A DNA stretch of 64,000 bases from Nicotiana tabacum (GCF_000715075.1 NC_134082.1:194917948-194981947), one strand, 5' to 3'; numbered from the stretch's first letter, positions 1 to 11,398 are shown. A program made the numbers and translations. The notes: generated from the sequence alone by a model not told the origin.

Positions 1-110
1 TTGACAGAAAATGGCACAAAAATCCACAAAATTGCAACCAATGGAAAAAAAATTATTTTGTTTTGAACTTATGGGAGTAATTCATATAGGGAAAAAATCA
101 CGTGCTCACA
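1..110 (-). repeat. Element A 3' LTR, first 110 bp (rest lies left of the window)
   Basis: This stretch matches 18751-18860 with only a few differences. On the minus strand the LTR starts at 110 with TGTGAGCACGTG, so a CACGTG G-box lies at the very tip of U3. Confidence 0.9.
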
Positions 111-127
111 GCTGCCCTTCTTTTCTC
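111..127 (-). promoter_or_regulatory. Element A polypurine tract
   Basis: Directly before the 3' LTR, the minus strand reads GAGAAAAGAAGGG followed by CAGC. Element B has AATAGGGGCAG in the same place, so this is the plus-strand priming site. Confidence 0.8.
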
Positions 128-225
128 AGAAACACAAAGAATTTTCGTGCAAAGATAAAGTGAGCGGATACGAGTAATCTTTGCCCGTTTGAATACTCCG
201 TTGGAAGCATTTTTGAAAGATTTGA

Positions 226-290
226 CCGCACCTTGCTTCTGAGGTTGCCTATATATCCTTGGCTAAAAAGAAATCAGGTCAGTGTAGTTC
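226..290 (-). other. Two-hairpin motif, copy A4 (before PPT)
   Basis: On the minus strand it reads GAACTACAC, then CTGAT, a stem TTCTT/AAGGA (one G-U pair), TATATAGGC, and a second stem ACCT/AGGT (positions 242-245 and 230-233). It is one of eight related copies at the untranslated junctions of the three Ogre elements. The outer CTAC/GTAG stem is weakened here by a G-to-A change. Confidence 0.6.
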
Positions 291-589
291 AGGAAGTTCT
301 GGTAGCTGGGACTACCATGAAGCTGTGATTTAACTGTTGCTGCTGCTGCTACTGCTTACTGAACCCCCTTATTACACCATGTCAAAAATAAAAGAAGCTA
401 GACTAGACTATGACCTACGCTTTCCAAAATCCTATCTAGATCTTCAAACTTGCTTTTGTGTTTCTTGTTGCCTTGTTGTCCTCTATTCTCTCGATGGCAT
501 CCATTTGTGCCACCTTGAATTGTAAGCTGAGATGTTTTCCCCTTCTTTAAGTGGGTGTCTGACTACTGAACTTGATATGTATTCCTATG

Positions 590-1560
590 ATCTCCAGGTG
601 GGCTCCTGACTTCGAAACGTGAATGTATTCCCATACTATCCAGGCGGGCTCCTGACTTCGAAACGTGAATGTATTCCTATGTTATCTAGGCGGGCTCCTA
701 ACTTCAGCAAAATAGACAAAAACAAAGAAAATTTTCTGCCCCAGTTTGGGTATGTGGGCCCATGTGTAAGTGTAAAACGAAACACATTGCCGAATATCAA
801 AGAATTTTGAAAACCAAAACTTGAGTTGTACTCCCTTGTTCTCCAGGCGGGCTCCTGACTGCTAAACTTGAAAGTATTCCCTGCTTTCCAGGAGGGCTCC
901 TGACTTCAACTTGAAAGTATTCCCTGCTCTCCAGGCGGGCTCCTGACTTCAAAATAGACAAAACAAAGAATTTGAAAGCTAAAACTTAAATTGTACTCCC
1001 TTGTTTTCCAGGCGGGCTCCTGAATACTGCGTTTGAATGTATTCCCTGCTTTCCAGGCGGGCTCCTGACTTCAACTTGACATGTATTCCCTGCTTTCCAG
1101 GCGGGCTCCTGACTACTGACCTGAAATGTGTTCCCTGCTCTCCAGGCGGGCTCCTGACTGCTAACTTGAAATGTATTCCCTGCTTTCTAGGCGGGCTCCT
1201 GACTTCAACTTGAAAGTATTCCTTGCTCTCCAGGCGGGCTCCTGACTTCAAAATAGACAAAACAAAGAATTTGAAAGCTGAAACATAAATTGTACTCCCT
1301 TTTTTTCCAGGCGGGCTCCTGACTACTGCGCTTGAATGTATTCCCTGCTCTCCAGGCGGGCTCCTGACTTCTAACTTGACATGTATTCCCTGCTTTCCAG
1401 GCGGGATCCTGACTACTGACTTGAAATGTGTTCCCTGCTCTCCAGGCGGGCTCCTGACTGCTAACTTGAAATGTATTCCCTGCTTTCCAGGCGGGCTCCT
1501 AACTGATGACTTGAATGTATTCCCTTCTCTCCAGGCGAGCTCTTGACTTCAACAAAATGA
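590..1560 (-). repeat. Minisatellite III of element A, about 18 units of about 47 bp
   Basis: Units on the plus strand carry TCCAGGCGGGCTCCTGAC followed by an A/T-rich spacer and GTATTCCCTGC. On the sense (minus) strand each unit has CAGG-N6-CCTGGA and then AGGGAATAC. Several larger blocks interrupt the array (about 720-830, 955-1000, 1250-1300). It corresponds in position and core sequence to 26560-27600 of element B. Confidence 0.9.
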
Positions 1561-1664
1561 CAAAAACAGTGGAAATTTTCTGTCCTAGTTTGGTAGCTGG
1601 GCACATATGTGAGTGTTAAACTGAATTATATAACCAAGTATTACTAAGAAATTGAAAGCTAAGT

Positions 1665-2080
1665 CCTATTATCCAGGGAGGTCCTGCCAACTGACAATTA
1701 TAGATCTAAGCTATATCTTCTAAAGGTATTGCTTCCGCTAAGTCCTGTTACCTAAGAGGGTTTTAAACTACATCCTATTATCCAGGAAGGCCATGAAAAT
1801 CAAAATCGAGTCTTGTCCTAAAAATGACACTTTAATGACTGAATTGTACTACCTTATGACAGGATTTTATGCTACATCTTGTGATCCAATGTAAATCTTT
1901 AAGACTAGGTCCCATTATTCAGGAGGATCCTGAAAGCTCCTAATTAAATCCTATTTTAAACATGCAGACCAACTTATATTCCTCTAGGGATACATTTGTG
2001 CTAAATTATGTGACTCATGATTGTTTTGAATTTTAAACTAGGTCTCATTTTTCAGGAGGGTCCTGAAAATCAAAAATCAA
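1665..2080 (-). repeat. Degenerate minisatellite II of element A
   Basis: A few worn units containing ATTATCCAGGGAGGTCCTG or TTTTTCAGGAGGGTCCTGA lie at irregular spacing. On the minus strand they match the CAGGACCCTCCTGGATAATG units of element B at 25895-26450, where about 12 regular copies remain. Confidence 0.7.
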
Positions 2081-2869
2081 ACCTGTTTGGTGATTGCCCT
2101 TCTCCACAGAGGGTTTCTCCGAAACAACCGAAATTTTCTGCCCCTGTTTTAATCGAAGAAATTTTTTGTCAATTTAAAATGTGGTGGTTGGTTGATGGCA
2201 TTCTTTGTTGATGGTCTCTCCGCTGCATTGTTTTGTTTTGATTGGCTTCCCCGAACTGGCTCTGAACCTCTTGACTTTCCGACTGACTTTCAAAACCCCA
2301 TGACTTTGGATGACCCGAGTGTTCTATACCCGAACCATTGTTTCACCCCTCTGACCCCTTTAACTGAACCCCTGTATCTCCCATGAAATTACTAAATCAT
2401 TTTGCTGATGGAACTCTTACTGGCACTTTACCCCATTTTACATCATGCTATCTTTGGTATGCTTTGGCCACGCTGTGCTTTGCAATCCTGAAGATGGTAG
2501 TGAGCTTTGAAATTCCTTCTTATTTGCTTAAACAGAACTGACATTGGGAACATCTTAGAGAAATAAACCCAAAAGAAATGAAATGCAATGACTTTCAGAG
2601 CTAAGGATAAGAAATCCAAAACTGGAAGACTATCTGAAGTGGAACATGAAAAGGACTTATCTGGATAGAGCAGCGGGCGCCAATGATCATGACATGCATT
2701 TTGGATTAATCGGCTCAATCTGTCCAACTAATCAACTTTTGATTGCCATACGTTGTTGCCCCGGAATTTTCATAACCTGATTTCTTCACCCAAATCCTGA
2801 CATTGTGCATCATGTGGTGACTTGGAAGGTTTCTACCAGCAGACCCCTCTCATCCGTTCGTCTCTCAAC

Positions 2870-3065
2870 TTACTTTTGCCTTACGGTGCCCGTGAGGGTT
2901 TTCACCCATAAGACTCTCATATTGATTTCTCTCAGCTCCCGTCGCCTTACGGTGCCCGTGAAGATTCTCACCAATTAGACTCTCTCATTTTAATTTCTCC
3001 CAGCTCTCGTCGCCTTACGGTGCCCGTGAGGGTTTTCACCAGTAAGTCTCTCTCATTTTTGAGTT
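2870..3065 (-). repeat. Minisatellite I of element A, 3 units of about 65-70 bp
   Basis: Three copies of CTTACGGTGCCCGTGAGG followed by TTTTCACC and CTCTCATT occur near 2879, 2945 and 3012. Element B carries the same units on its sense strand at 24895-25080. Confidence 0.8.
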
Positions 3066-3326
3066 CTTTTCCCTGTTTGGACCAAACCGTTGCCCCTGAC
3101 ATGAATCACCTCTACCTGCTTGACTTGGCATTTCCCGAAGACTGATCGGAAGGTCTTTCTTTGGACCGTAATATGGCTTTTGGATGGGTTTAGAAAGGAA
3201 GGGTATAAAAAGCTCAAAACTGTTTGATTGGGTTCAAATTTACAACCTTCGGAATCAGATTTCTGATAACAACCACAACTTCTGCCCCAATTTCTTGTTT
3301 GGGGACTTTTGGGTTTTTACTTTGCT

Positions 3327-3385
3327 GGGACCAAACCGTGAGGCTGCCTACGTATCCTTAAAAGGAATCAGGTCGAACGTAGTTC
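3327..3385 (-). other. Two-hairpin motif, copy A3 (after pol)
   Basis: In sense it reads GAA-CTACGT, an unpaired stretch ending CCTGAT, TCCT-TTTA-AGGA, T, ACGTAG, GC, then AGCC-TCAC-GGTT. CTACGT and ACGTAG form a perfect 6-bp outer stem. It is almost identical to copy B1 in element B. Confidence 0.7.
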
Positions 3386-3394
3386 ATGACATAG

Positions 3395-3600
3395 GAATTA
3401 CTTTGTTTGTTGTGATTTTTCTTCTCTTTTTCTTTCTCTTCTTTTCCTCTTTTGTTTTCCTTTTGTTGTGTTTTCTTTTTTTTCCCTTTTTTCTTTTTCT
3501 TTTCATTCTTTTCTTTCTCCTTCCATTCTTTTCTTTCTCTTTTCTTTTTCCTTTCTCTTTTTCTCTCCTTCCTTTACTTATCTTTACGCTTATGTTTCCG
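3395..3600 (-). repeat. Long polypurine stretch (sense strand) next to motif A3
   Basis: The plus strand is almost pure C/T for about 200 bp, so the element transcript is A/G-rich here, just upstream of the hairpin motif. A shorter purine-rich stretch sits in the same place in element B (24475-24545). The long open frames across it are compositional artefacts. Confidence 0.8.
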
Positions 3601-3758
3601 ATATTTGCCATTGATTCCGAAGGAGGGGTATGAATGAAAATAAATGAGGCTCAAAGGGGTAACGATGGATAAACTATTTAGATAGCAGAACAAAATGCCT
3701 TCGTCATTTCAATATTCGAGACATGCCAAATACAAACAAGTATAATCAAAGAAAGAAA

Positions 3759-5005
3759 TCATACATAATATCTCTATATTTGCCTTCTATATATGTCAAA
3801 TACAATGCACCATTGGACAACACTCTAGTCACAACGAACGACCCCTACCAATTTGGGGCGAATTTTCCTTTTGCTTCAACCTGATGAGAAAGAATGCATT
3901 TCAATACTAACTGCCCCACTTCAAACTTTCTTGGACGCACCTTCTTATTGTATGCTCTTGCCATTCTCTGTTGATACAACTGGCCATAACACACTGCTGC
4001 CAGTCTCTTCTCATCGATCAAACTCAATTGTTCTAAGCGGGTCTTGACCTATTCCTCATCATCGATCTCAGCCTCCGCGACAATTCGAAGGGATGAAATT
4101 TCCACTTCTGCGGGTATCACTGCTTTAGTGCCATACACCAACGAATAAGGAGTCGCCCCTACTGAAGTACAAGCAGTAGTGCGATAACCTAGCAATGCAA
4201 ACGACAACTTTTCATGCCACTGCCTAGAACCTTCCACCATTTTTTGAAGTATCTTCTTTATATTCTTGTTGGCCTCCTCAACTGCTCTGTTTTTCTTAGG
4301 GCGGTATGGGGTAGAATTGCGATGCGTAATCTTGAACTGCTGACATAGCTCTTTCATCAGATGACTATTGAGATTAGCCCTATTGTCTGTAATGATTACC
4401 TTCGGTATCCTGAACCGGCAAATGATATGTGAATGCACAAAATGAACCACCGCCTTCTTGGTTACAGACTTGAATGTTTTAGCCTCTACCCACTTGGTAA
4501 AATAATCGATGGCCACCAGAATAAACCGGTGCCCGTTGGACGCTGATGGCTCGATTGGTCTAATGACATCCATTCCCCAAGCAACAAAAGGCCATGGTGC
4601 AGACATTGTATGTAATTCAGATGGGGGAGAATGAATCAAATCTTCATGCGCTTGGCACTGGTGACATTTACACACGAAACTGATACAATCTCGCTCCATA
4701 GTGAGCCAATAATAACCCGCCCGGAGAATCTTCTTTGCCAGCACATACCCATTCATATGCGGTCCACAGATTCCAGAATGTACTTCGGTCATGATATCCG
4801 CAGCCTGTCTGGCATCTACACATCTTAATAACCCGAGATCTGGAGTTCTTTTGTACAAAACTCCTCCACTGAAGAAAATTCTACTTGCCAAGCGAGGAAT
4901 TGTTCTCTTTTGATCACCTGTGGCATGTACCGGATATACTCCCTTTCGGATGTATTCCTTGATGTCGTGAAACCAAGGTTCCCCATCGAGCTCTTCCTCC
5001 ACCAT
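3759..5005 (-). pseudogene. Element A integrase (IN), broken
   Basis: The 318-residue open stretch starting at 5005 carries the integrase part of the polyprotein, which would insert element cDNA into the genome. An HHCC zinc-binding region ends in CKCHQC. It is followed by the DDE core: D in AWGMDVI, D in VIITDN, and E in the AVEEANKN segment. The conserved GATPYSLVYG segment follows. A stop near 4049 and a stop in the C-terminal part near 3843 interrupt it. About 40 bp near the C-terminus are deleted relative to element B, before a stop at about 3759. The DDE residues are present but the chain cannot be translated whole. It is the last domain of pol, followed directly by the hairpin motif A3. 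Confidence 0.9.
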
Positions 5006-5059
5006 GTTATAATAAGCAACAGATCACGGACCTGAATATGCAACGGGTCAATATAAGCC

Positions 5060-5460
5060 TTATTCGGATGATGTAACATCGATACCAGGGTAGCCAAAGC
5101 ATCGACGACCTCATTGTGGATCCTCGGAATATGCCTGAACTCTATTGATTGAAACCGTTGACAAAGATCATGCAAGCATTGTCGGTACGGTATGAGTTTT
5201 AAATCCCGTGTTTCCCATTCTCCCTGAATCTGGTGTACTAGAAGGTCCGAGTTACCCAAAACCAAGACTTCCTGGACACCCATGTACACAGCCATCCTCA
5301 AACCCAAAATGCATGCCTCGTATTCCGCCATGTTGTTAGTACTGTAGAACCGAAGTTATGTTGTAACAGGGTAATGATGCCCAATTTCAGAAACAAGTAC
5401 CGCTCCTATTCCAATGTCTCTCATGTTAGAAGCACCATCAAAGAAAATCTTTCATCCTGG
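5060..5460 (-). pseudogene. Element A second RNase H (archaeal/plant type, aRNH), broken
   Basis: Between the ordinary RNase H and integrase lies a second RNase H domain: KIFFDG (first acidic residue), NNMAEYEACILGL (glutamate), the NSDLLVHQIQGEWE segment where element B keeps DSDLL, and HIPRIHNEVVDALATL (C-terminal motif). This dual RNase H arrangement is known for Tat-lineage gypsy elements, in which the extra enzyme is close to the archaeal/plant type. In this copy stops interrupt the frame before 5331, and the third acidic residue reads N (GNSDLL) where D is expected. Its job would be removal of RNA from the RNA/DNA hybrid or of primers during reverse transcription. Confidence 0.85.
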
Positions 5461-5631
5461 ACTTTCAATCTGTTCCAACTCATCAATGTGCATTACCTCT
5501 TCATCAGGGAAGTAACTCTTCAAAGGTTCGTATTTTTCATCCACAGGATTCTCAGCCAAATGGTCGGCCAATGCTTATGATTTCATTGTGGTCCTAGTCA
5601 CATAGATAATGTCAAATTGTGTGAGCAAGAT

Positions 5632-7202
5632 CTACCACTTTGCGAGCCTTCCTGTGGGCATAGGCTTCTGGAAGATATACTTCAACGGATCCAAGCGAGA
5701 GATGAGGTAAGTAGTATAAGATGACAAATAATGTTTCCGCTTCTGTGCTACCCAAGTTAGGGCACACCACGTCCTCTCAAGATGAGTGTACTTAACCTCG
5801 TAAGATGTGAACTTCTTGCTGAGATAATATATAGCCTGCTCCTTTCTACCAGTGATGTCATGCTGTCCCAACACGTATCCAAATGAATTGTCCAAGACTG
5901 TCAAATACAGAATCAAAGGTCTCTCTGGTTCTGGCAGGACCAACACAGGTGGGTTTGACAAGTACCCCTTTATCTTATCAAATGCTTCCTGACATTCATC
6001 TGTCCACTTGACTGCAGCATCTTTCTGTAACAATTTGAAGATAGGCTCACAAGTTGTTGTGAGCTGAGCAATAAACCGGTTGATGTAATTCAATCTTCCC
6101 AACAGACTCATCACCTCAGTCTTGTTCTTTGGGGGCGGCAACTCCTGGATAGCTTTGATCTTTGATGGGTCTAATTCAATACCTCAGCGGCTGACTATGA
6201 ATCCCAACAACTTTCCAGACGGGACACCGAATGCGCATTTTACAGGGTTGAGCTTGAGATTGTACCTGCGAAGCCTTTGGAAGAACTTTCTCAGATCTCT
6301 TACATGATCAGACTGCTTTCTAGACTTTACAATCACATCATCCACATAAACCTCGATCTCCCTGTGTATCATGTCATGGAATATAGTCGTCATTGCCCTC
6401 ATGTATGTTGCCCCAGCATTTTTCAAACCAAATGGCATGACCCGATAGCAGTACGTTCCCTATGGCATAATGAATGCTGTCTTTTCTACGTCCTCCTCAT
6501 CCATTAAGATCTGGTGGTAACCCACATAACAATCCACAAAAGAACCAATCTCATGTTTGGCACAATTATCAATCAATATATGGATGTTCAGTAGTGGGAA
6601 GTTATCCTTGGGACTCGCCTTGTAGAGGTCTCGATAATCAACACACACCCTGGTCTTGCCGTCTTTCTTCGGCACAGGCACTACATTGGCTAACCAAGTG
6701 GGATACTGAGTGACCCGAATGACCTTGGCCTCAAACTGTTTGGTGACCTCTTCCTTGATTTTCACACTCATATCAGTTTTAAATTTCCTCAGCTTCTGCT
6801 TGACAGGGGGAATGCCGGATCAGTGGGCAATTTGTGAACCACCAAGCCAGTGCTTAGACCTGGCATGTCGCCATAGGACCATGCAAAAACATCTTTATAC
6901 TCGAACAATGTTTTAATTATCTCCTCTTTGAGTTGTGGTTCAAGATGGATACTTATTTTAGTTTCCCGAACACTATCTTGGTCCCTAAATTGATTGCTTC
7001 TGTATCACTCAGGTTAGGCTTGGGTTTTTCTTCAAAATGGCTTAATTCTTTACTAATCACTTCAAAGGCTTCATCCTCGTCATATTTTGATTCAACATCA
7101 CATCCTATTTCTTGAATTACTATTTCAGAACTAGATTGGCTTTTAAGACTTGGCTGGAGATTCCGCATGCATGTCATATCATTGCGGCCAGCATAAAAAG
7201 GA
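5632..7202 (-). pseudogene. Element A reverse transcriptase and Ty3-type RNase H, broken
   Basis: The second exon of pol starts at 7202, after the intron, with a linker rich in acidic residues. RT proper begins near 6771 and has KKDGKTRVCVDYRDL. The catalytic box EVYVDDVIVKS lies in 6184-6438, and MPFGLKNAGATYMRAM comes just before it. The Ty3 RNase H follows in 5632-6141 (LYLTVLDNSFGYVLGQHD, then YYLSKKFTSYE). Stops and frame changes fall at about 6952, 6459, 6183 and 5631. One turns the conserved Tyr before GTYCYR into TAG. The domain order RT, RNH, aRNH, IN is that of Tat elements. Confidence 0.9.
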
Positions 7203-7380
7203 CTGTACAAGGAAGAAAGAAAAACAAAAATAAAACTATCAGGAAGAAAGGAAAAGAGAAATTGCATTTCATTGAAATTAAAGACAGCGGGGTTTATACA
7301 TCCAAACAGACAGAACATAGAATCTGAATTACAACCCTGGAATAATCCAGATAAATTGAAAGAAAATCAAATCAAACTAC
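7203..7380 (-). other. Element A intron between protease and RT (178 bp)
   Basis: The protease frame runs to KEF and then hits TAG. Taking GT at 7380-7379 as donor (TTTTG/GTAG) and AG at 7204-7203 as acceptor (TTGTACAG) removes that stop and puts the upstream frame in register with the YAGRNDMTCM frame of RT. Element B has the same pair of sites. Ogre elements are known to carry an intron here. The sites are called from sequence only. Confidence 0.75.
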
Positions 7381-9212
7381 CAAAACTCCTTACTGGTGGA
7401 GATAGGAGTAGCTTCCCAATTGTTAATCTTTGCACCGGGCCCAACAAATTGCACATCCGCTTTGCTAGAACCCTCTCCAGCTTCCAACACATTCACATCG
7501 GCGAATATCCTCTCGATCCTTTCTATCAAATCTCCATCCACATCAACCACCGAACTAGGAACCGACGTCACTCGGTGCTTTCTGGTACCAGGCCTGACAA
7601 ATGATCGGGAAAGATGCAGGACTAGCTTTGGAAGGGCCCATGCTCTCTGTTTCATTTTTCTAGCTCTTCTCACGTCTGCAACAGTGGGCTTGAACCCTAG
7701 ACCAAATGTATCCAAGTTTTTAGGAAGAGAAACAGGTTGTACGATACCTTGTAGAGATGTGCCCAAACCTTTGACCGGTACAAAATCATTTTTTAACATT
7801 TCAACTGCTACCATGACTGATGTCGCAGCTACCTTTGGAGTCGGCACACACTTCCCTTCAGGAATTTTCTTTACCACTACCGTGTCAAAAACCTAGTAAA
7901 CCCACGACCCCTTGTCGTCTTCAAACTCTATGAACGAAACAATGGCATTATTGGGAACACACAAATTATCTTCGCCATACACAACAATTTACTGTCTATC
8001 CCACTCAAACTTAACCATTTGATATAGAGTAGACGAGACCACTTTGGCAGTATGAATCCAGGGTCGTCCTAACAACAGATTGTAAGAAACAGCCATATCT
8101 AGCACTTGGAATTCCATAGTAAATTCAACTGGCCCTATTGTAAGCTCGAGCACTCTGTCCCCGACTGAATCTTTCCCTCCACCATCGAATCCCCGCACGT
8201 AGATACTGTTCTTGTGAATTCTTTCATCATCCACCTTTAACTTGTTCAAAGTGGAAAGAGGGAAAATGTTTGCACTGGAACCGTTGTCAACCAGTACCCG
8301 AGTAACCACGGAATATTCACATTTCACTGTCAGATAAAGGGCTCTATTGTGCTCAGTACCCTATACGGGCAACTCATCATCAGAAAAAGCGACTCTGTTT
8401 ACCTCAAATATCTTGTTAGCTATCTTTTCCAAGTGGTTTACTGAGATTTTGTCAGGAACGTGGGCTTCGTTCAAGATATTCATCAAATCCCGACGGTGCT
8501 CGTCTGAATGGATCAATAATGACAAGAGCGAGATCTGAGCCGGTGTCTTCCTTAACTGCTCCACAATAGAATAGTCCTATACTTTCATCTTTCTCAGAAA
8601 TTCTTCTGCTTCTTCCTCGGTCACCCCTTTTTTCACGAACACTGGATTATTTTTTAAGGTCTTAGCTTTTCTCAACTCTTCGGGGGCAAAGCATCTCCCC
8701 GATCGAGTCAAACCATGAGTCTCACACACTTCTTCTTTAACCTCTTTCCCCTTTTAAGTCACTTTCACTCGTTCATAATTCCATGGGACTGCCTTGATAT
8801 TGACTATGGGTAATTGAGTTACCGGTTTGATAATGACAGGATCTGTGTAGGCGCCCTTCACGATTACAACAGGCTTGTTCGTCACTCCTGGCACAACCAC
8901 TTTTACTCTTTCATGTTTTCCTGCAACGTTACTTGAGTACCCCTTTTTGACCTCCACGGATGGTTCGTTATTTGCCCCGTTCAACTTGATCACAAACTTC
9001 TCACTTGTTGACTTTTCAAATGGCTTGGCTTCGCTAGCCCAAATCATCATGATGGTTTGCGAGGGCTTCTTAGGCTCCCCTCCCTTATGCACTATCTCAA
9101 TCATATTAGTCTCATGATGGGCCGGCAACGGGTTCTGGTTGATGTTGGGTGACTCCGGGACTTGGACCTCAATCCGATTAGTATCAATGAGCTCTTGAAT
9201 AACTGTTTTCAA
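7381..9212 (-). pseudogene. Element A protease with G-patch-like tail, broken
   Basis: The linker (8754-9212) has PNINQNPLPAHHE and AVPWNYE. The retropepsin follows (7989-8327) with the catalytic VDNGSSANIF and the flap-side LLLGRPWIH. After it, 7381-7877 encodes EMLKNDFVPVKGLGTSLQG followed by FGLGFKP, which resembles a G-patch, a glycine-rich nucleic-acid-binding module. Breaks occur at about 8753, 8565, 8360-8328, 7988 and 7878. The protease would process the Gag-Pro-Pol polyprotein. The same order is seen in elements B and C. Protease identity is secure; the G-patch assignment rests on motif resemblance. Confidence 0.85.
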
Positions 9213-9215
9213 CTT

Positions 9216-10980
9216 CTAGCATTTCTCTATATCATGACCCAGGGTCCCTGAACAATACTCACAACTCACCGAGCGGTCAAGATTTCTGGGAGGGGGATTC
9301 GACAGTTTAGCCTCGATCGGATTCAACATACCCAACTGTCTCAGTCGATGGAATAGACTAACATATGATTCTCCCAAAAGAGTGAAGGTCTTCTGTTTCT
9401 GCAACCTCTCATTCTTAAAGGCTTGATTTGGCCGGAAACTTTTTCCAGGTGGATTTTTGTAGGCTCTCGGGGGTGTATGGGCATTTTGTGGAGCTAGGTA
9501 TGGACTTTGTGGAGCCGGCGCATGCCATTGTGCATGAGCGGGAGGTTGGGTATAGGTTTGTGCATGATGGACGGAAAAATAGGGATCGAGTGGTGGGTAG
9601 TAGTGTTGTGGTGGACTATATGGAGTGTGGGGGTAAGTTTGATGATAGGGTCGAGGCAAGTGGTAGTAACGTGGAAGGTTCTTGGATCCAACCTAAGCTC
9701 CCAACTCAATTGTAGCAACATCCTCTTTTTTCTTCTTCCCGAGTACACCCCCAGTACCGTTTTGAATGGTCTAGGTGGTCGCTTTGATTGCTGAATAACT
9801 CATGATCTTTTTGGACTTGAGTCCCTCCTCAACCATGCCTCCCATTTTTACAACTTCATTAAAGGACTTGCCTACTGCTGACACCAAGTGAGCAAAATAG
9901 GTGGTTCCAAAGCCTGCAAGAAATAATCAACCATCTCACTTTCTTTCATCGGAGGGTTAACCCTCACTGCTTGCTCTCTCCAACGGAATCCATATTCCCT
10001 GAAGCTCTCACCGGGCTTTTTCTCAATCTTTGTCAATGATAGACGGTCTGGGATAATTTCAAGGTTGTACTGGAAATGGAAGGCAAAGGCTTGGGCCAAA
10101 TCATCCCATGTGTACCACCTGTTGTGATCTTGTCTGGTATACCATTCTAATGCTGATCCACTCAGACTTTGGCTGAAATATGCCATCAGCAATTCATCTC
10201 TTCCACCTGCTCCTCTCATCTTGCTACAAAATCCTCTTAAGTGTGCTACTGGGTCACCATGCCCGTCGTACATATCAAACTTGGGCATTTTGAACCCTAC
10301 TGGTAACTGAACATCCGGTAACAGACATAAATCCTTATAGGCCACACTTACTTGACCTCCCAACCCCATCATATCTCGGAGCGATTGTTCTAAGCTTTTG
10401 ACCTTTCTGATCATCTCTTCATGCTCGGGATTTTTGGGGGCTTCTTGGTATCTGCCGGTAGATCAAGATGAGGGGTGTAAGAATATGGTTCTGGAACTTT
10501 GAAAGTGGGTTCAGAGGGATAGTACTAGTTGTCGTGAGTTTGGAACAGAGGCTCACTGGAAGATCGATGTAATGTAGCAGGTGGAGGTGCCACAAAAACG
10601 GGTGTAATTGGTGGGGGAGGGTATAGGACTTGTTTGGGTGGGGGAGCTTGGGAAGTATGGTAAGTGGCGCCATAGCATTGTTGGTAGAGGGGAAAGGCTG
10701 GAGATGAATTCATAGTGAGAGGCTCCAGAGGTTGGGCCGATGGTAGGATATAAGTAGGGTTGGCGGGATAAACCGGTGGTGGATGCCCTTTTGCCCAGGC
10801 TTGGTACATTTCAGCCATCTGCTGCTTTAACTTATACATCTCTTCCTTTATTGCATTAACATCCAGTTCCTTCACCTCTTTTGACGGGTCAACAATACTT
10901 GTCTCTGGTTCTTGGTTGACCATATTCAGCCTGTCTTTTGATCGGGTGTTGTATGAGTGAGTTGCCAGAATGCCAATCAA
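9216..10980 (-). pseudogene. Element A gag, broken
   Basis: From 10980 down there is a proline-rich N-terminal segment (ATHSYNTRSK, then PPPPITPVFVAPPPATLH). The capsid-like region at 9872-10414 has HLRGFCSKMRGAGGRDELLM and SLSGSALEWYTRQD, matching the retrotransposon gag family. A tyrosine/proline-rich stretch follows and then a zinc knuckle, CEYCSGTLGHDIEKC. The knuckle has five residues rather than the usual four between the second Cys and His. Stops or frame changes lie at about 10524, 10415 and 9870-9660. No ATG precedes the conserved N-terminal segment (see findings). Gag forms the particle that packages element RNA. Confidence 0.9.
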
Positions 10981-11149
10981 CTAACCACCTGCCTGAGCTC
11001 AATACATCAACAACAACAACCTTGTTAGTGGTTAAGGCTTTAACAAATTGGTAACCGCACATTTGGGGAATGAATGCACCTAAGTAGTTAACCGTTTCTA
11101 TCATGCATTTGATCGGCTGCTTGCGTCATCCAGGCTTTTCCACTTACAG

Positions 11150-11331
11150 CTTTCCTTCTTTTTCTCTTTCTTTTCATTCTGGCCTTAGCTCTTCTTTTTT
11201 CATTTCCCTCTTGTTTTTCCATTGTTTCTTTTCTCTTACTTTCTCTCTTTTTTTCCTTGTTTTTCCGCTCTTTTTCTTTTCTTTACTCTCTTGTTTTTCC
11301 TCTTATTTTCTTTCTCTCTTTTTCATTTAGT
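11150..11331 (-). repeat. Polypurine stretch (sense strand) between motif A2 and gag
   Basis: The plus strand is a C/T-rich run (TTTCTCTTTC-like) of about 180 bp. In sense this gives an A/G-rich spacer just after hairpin motif A2. Element C has a shorter version at 60248-60295. Confidence 0.7.
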
Positions 11332-11398
11332 TACGGTCGAATCCTATGGAGATTGCCTACGTATCATGACCCCGCATGAATCAGACCAAGCTTAGTTC
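11332..11398 (-). other. Two-hairpin motif, copy A2 (between ORF1 and gag)
   Basis: In sense: GAACTAAG, CTGAT, stem TCATG-CGGGGT-CATGA, TACGTAGGC, then stem AATC-TCCATAG-GATT. Both stems differ in sequence from the other copies but still pair fully. The tail GGATTCGACC loosely resembles a T-arm/B-box. Confidence 0.7.

Larger units (their letters stand above)
111..3758 (-). other. Element A 3' UTR (no gene)
   Basis: This stretch lies between the end of integrase and the LTR. In sense order it holds a hairpin motif, a 65-70-bp minisatellite, unique sequence, a degenerate about 41-bp minisatellite, a long about 47-bp minisatellite, a second hairpin motif and the PPT. The order is the same as in the 3' UTR of element B (24310-27989). 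The open frames here are by-products of repeats and pyrimidine runs; I see no gene. Confidence 0.8.

Noticed and set aside
979..1260. A repetitive 93-residue protein on the minus strand
   Set aside because: It is a by-product of the minisatellite reading open; the repeated peptide follows the DNA repeat and has no start context.
3184..3633. A 149-residue hydrophobic, Phe-rich protein
   Set aside because: It comes from a C/T-rich tract (TTC and TTT codons) opposite an A/G-rich retrotransposon UTR.
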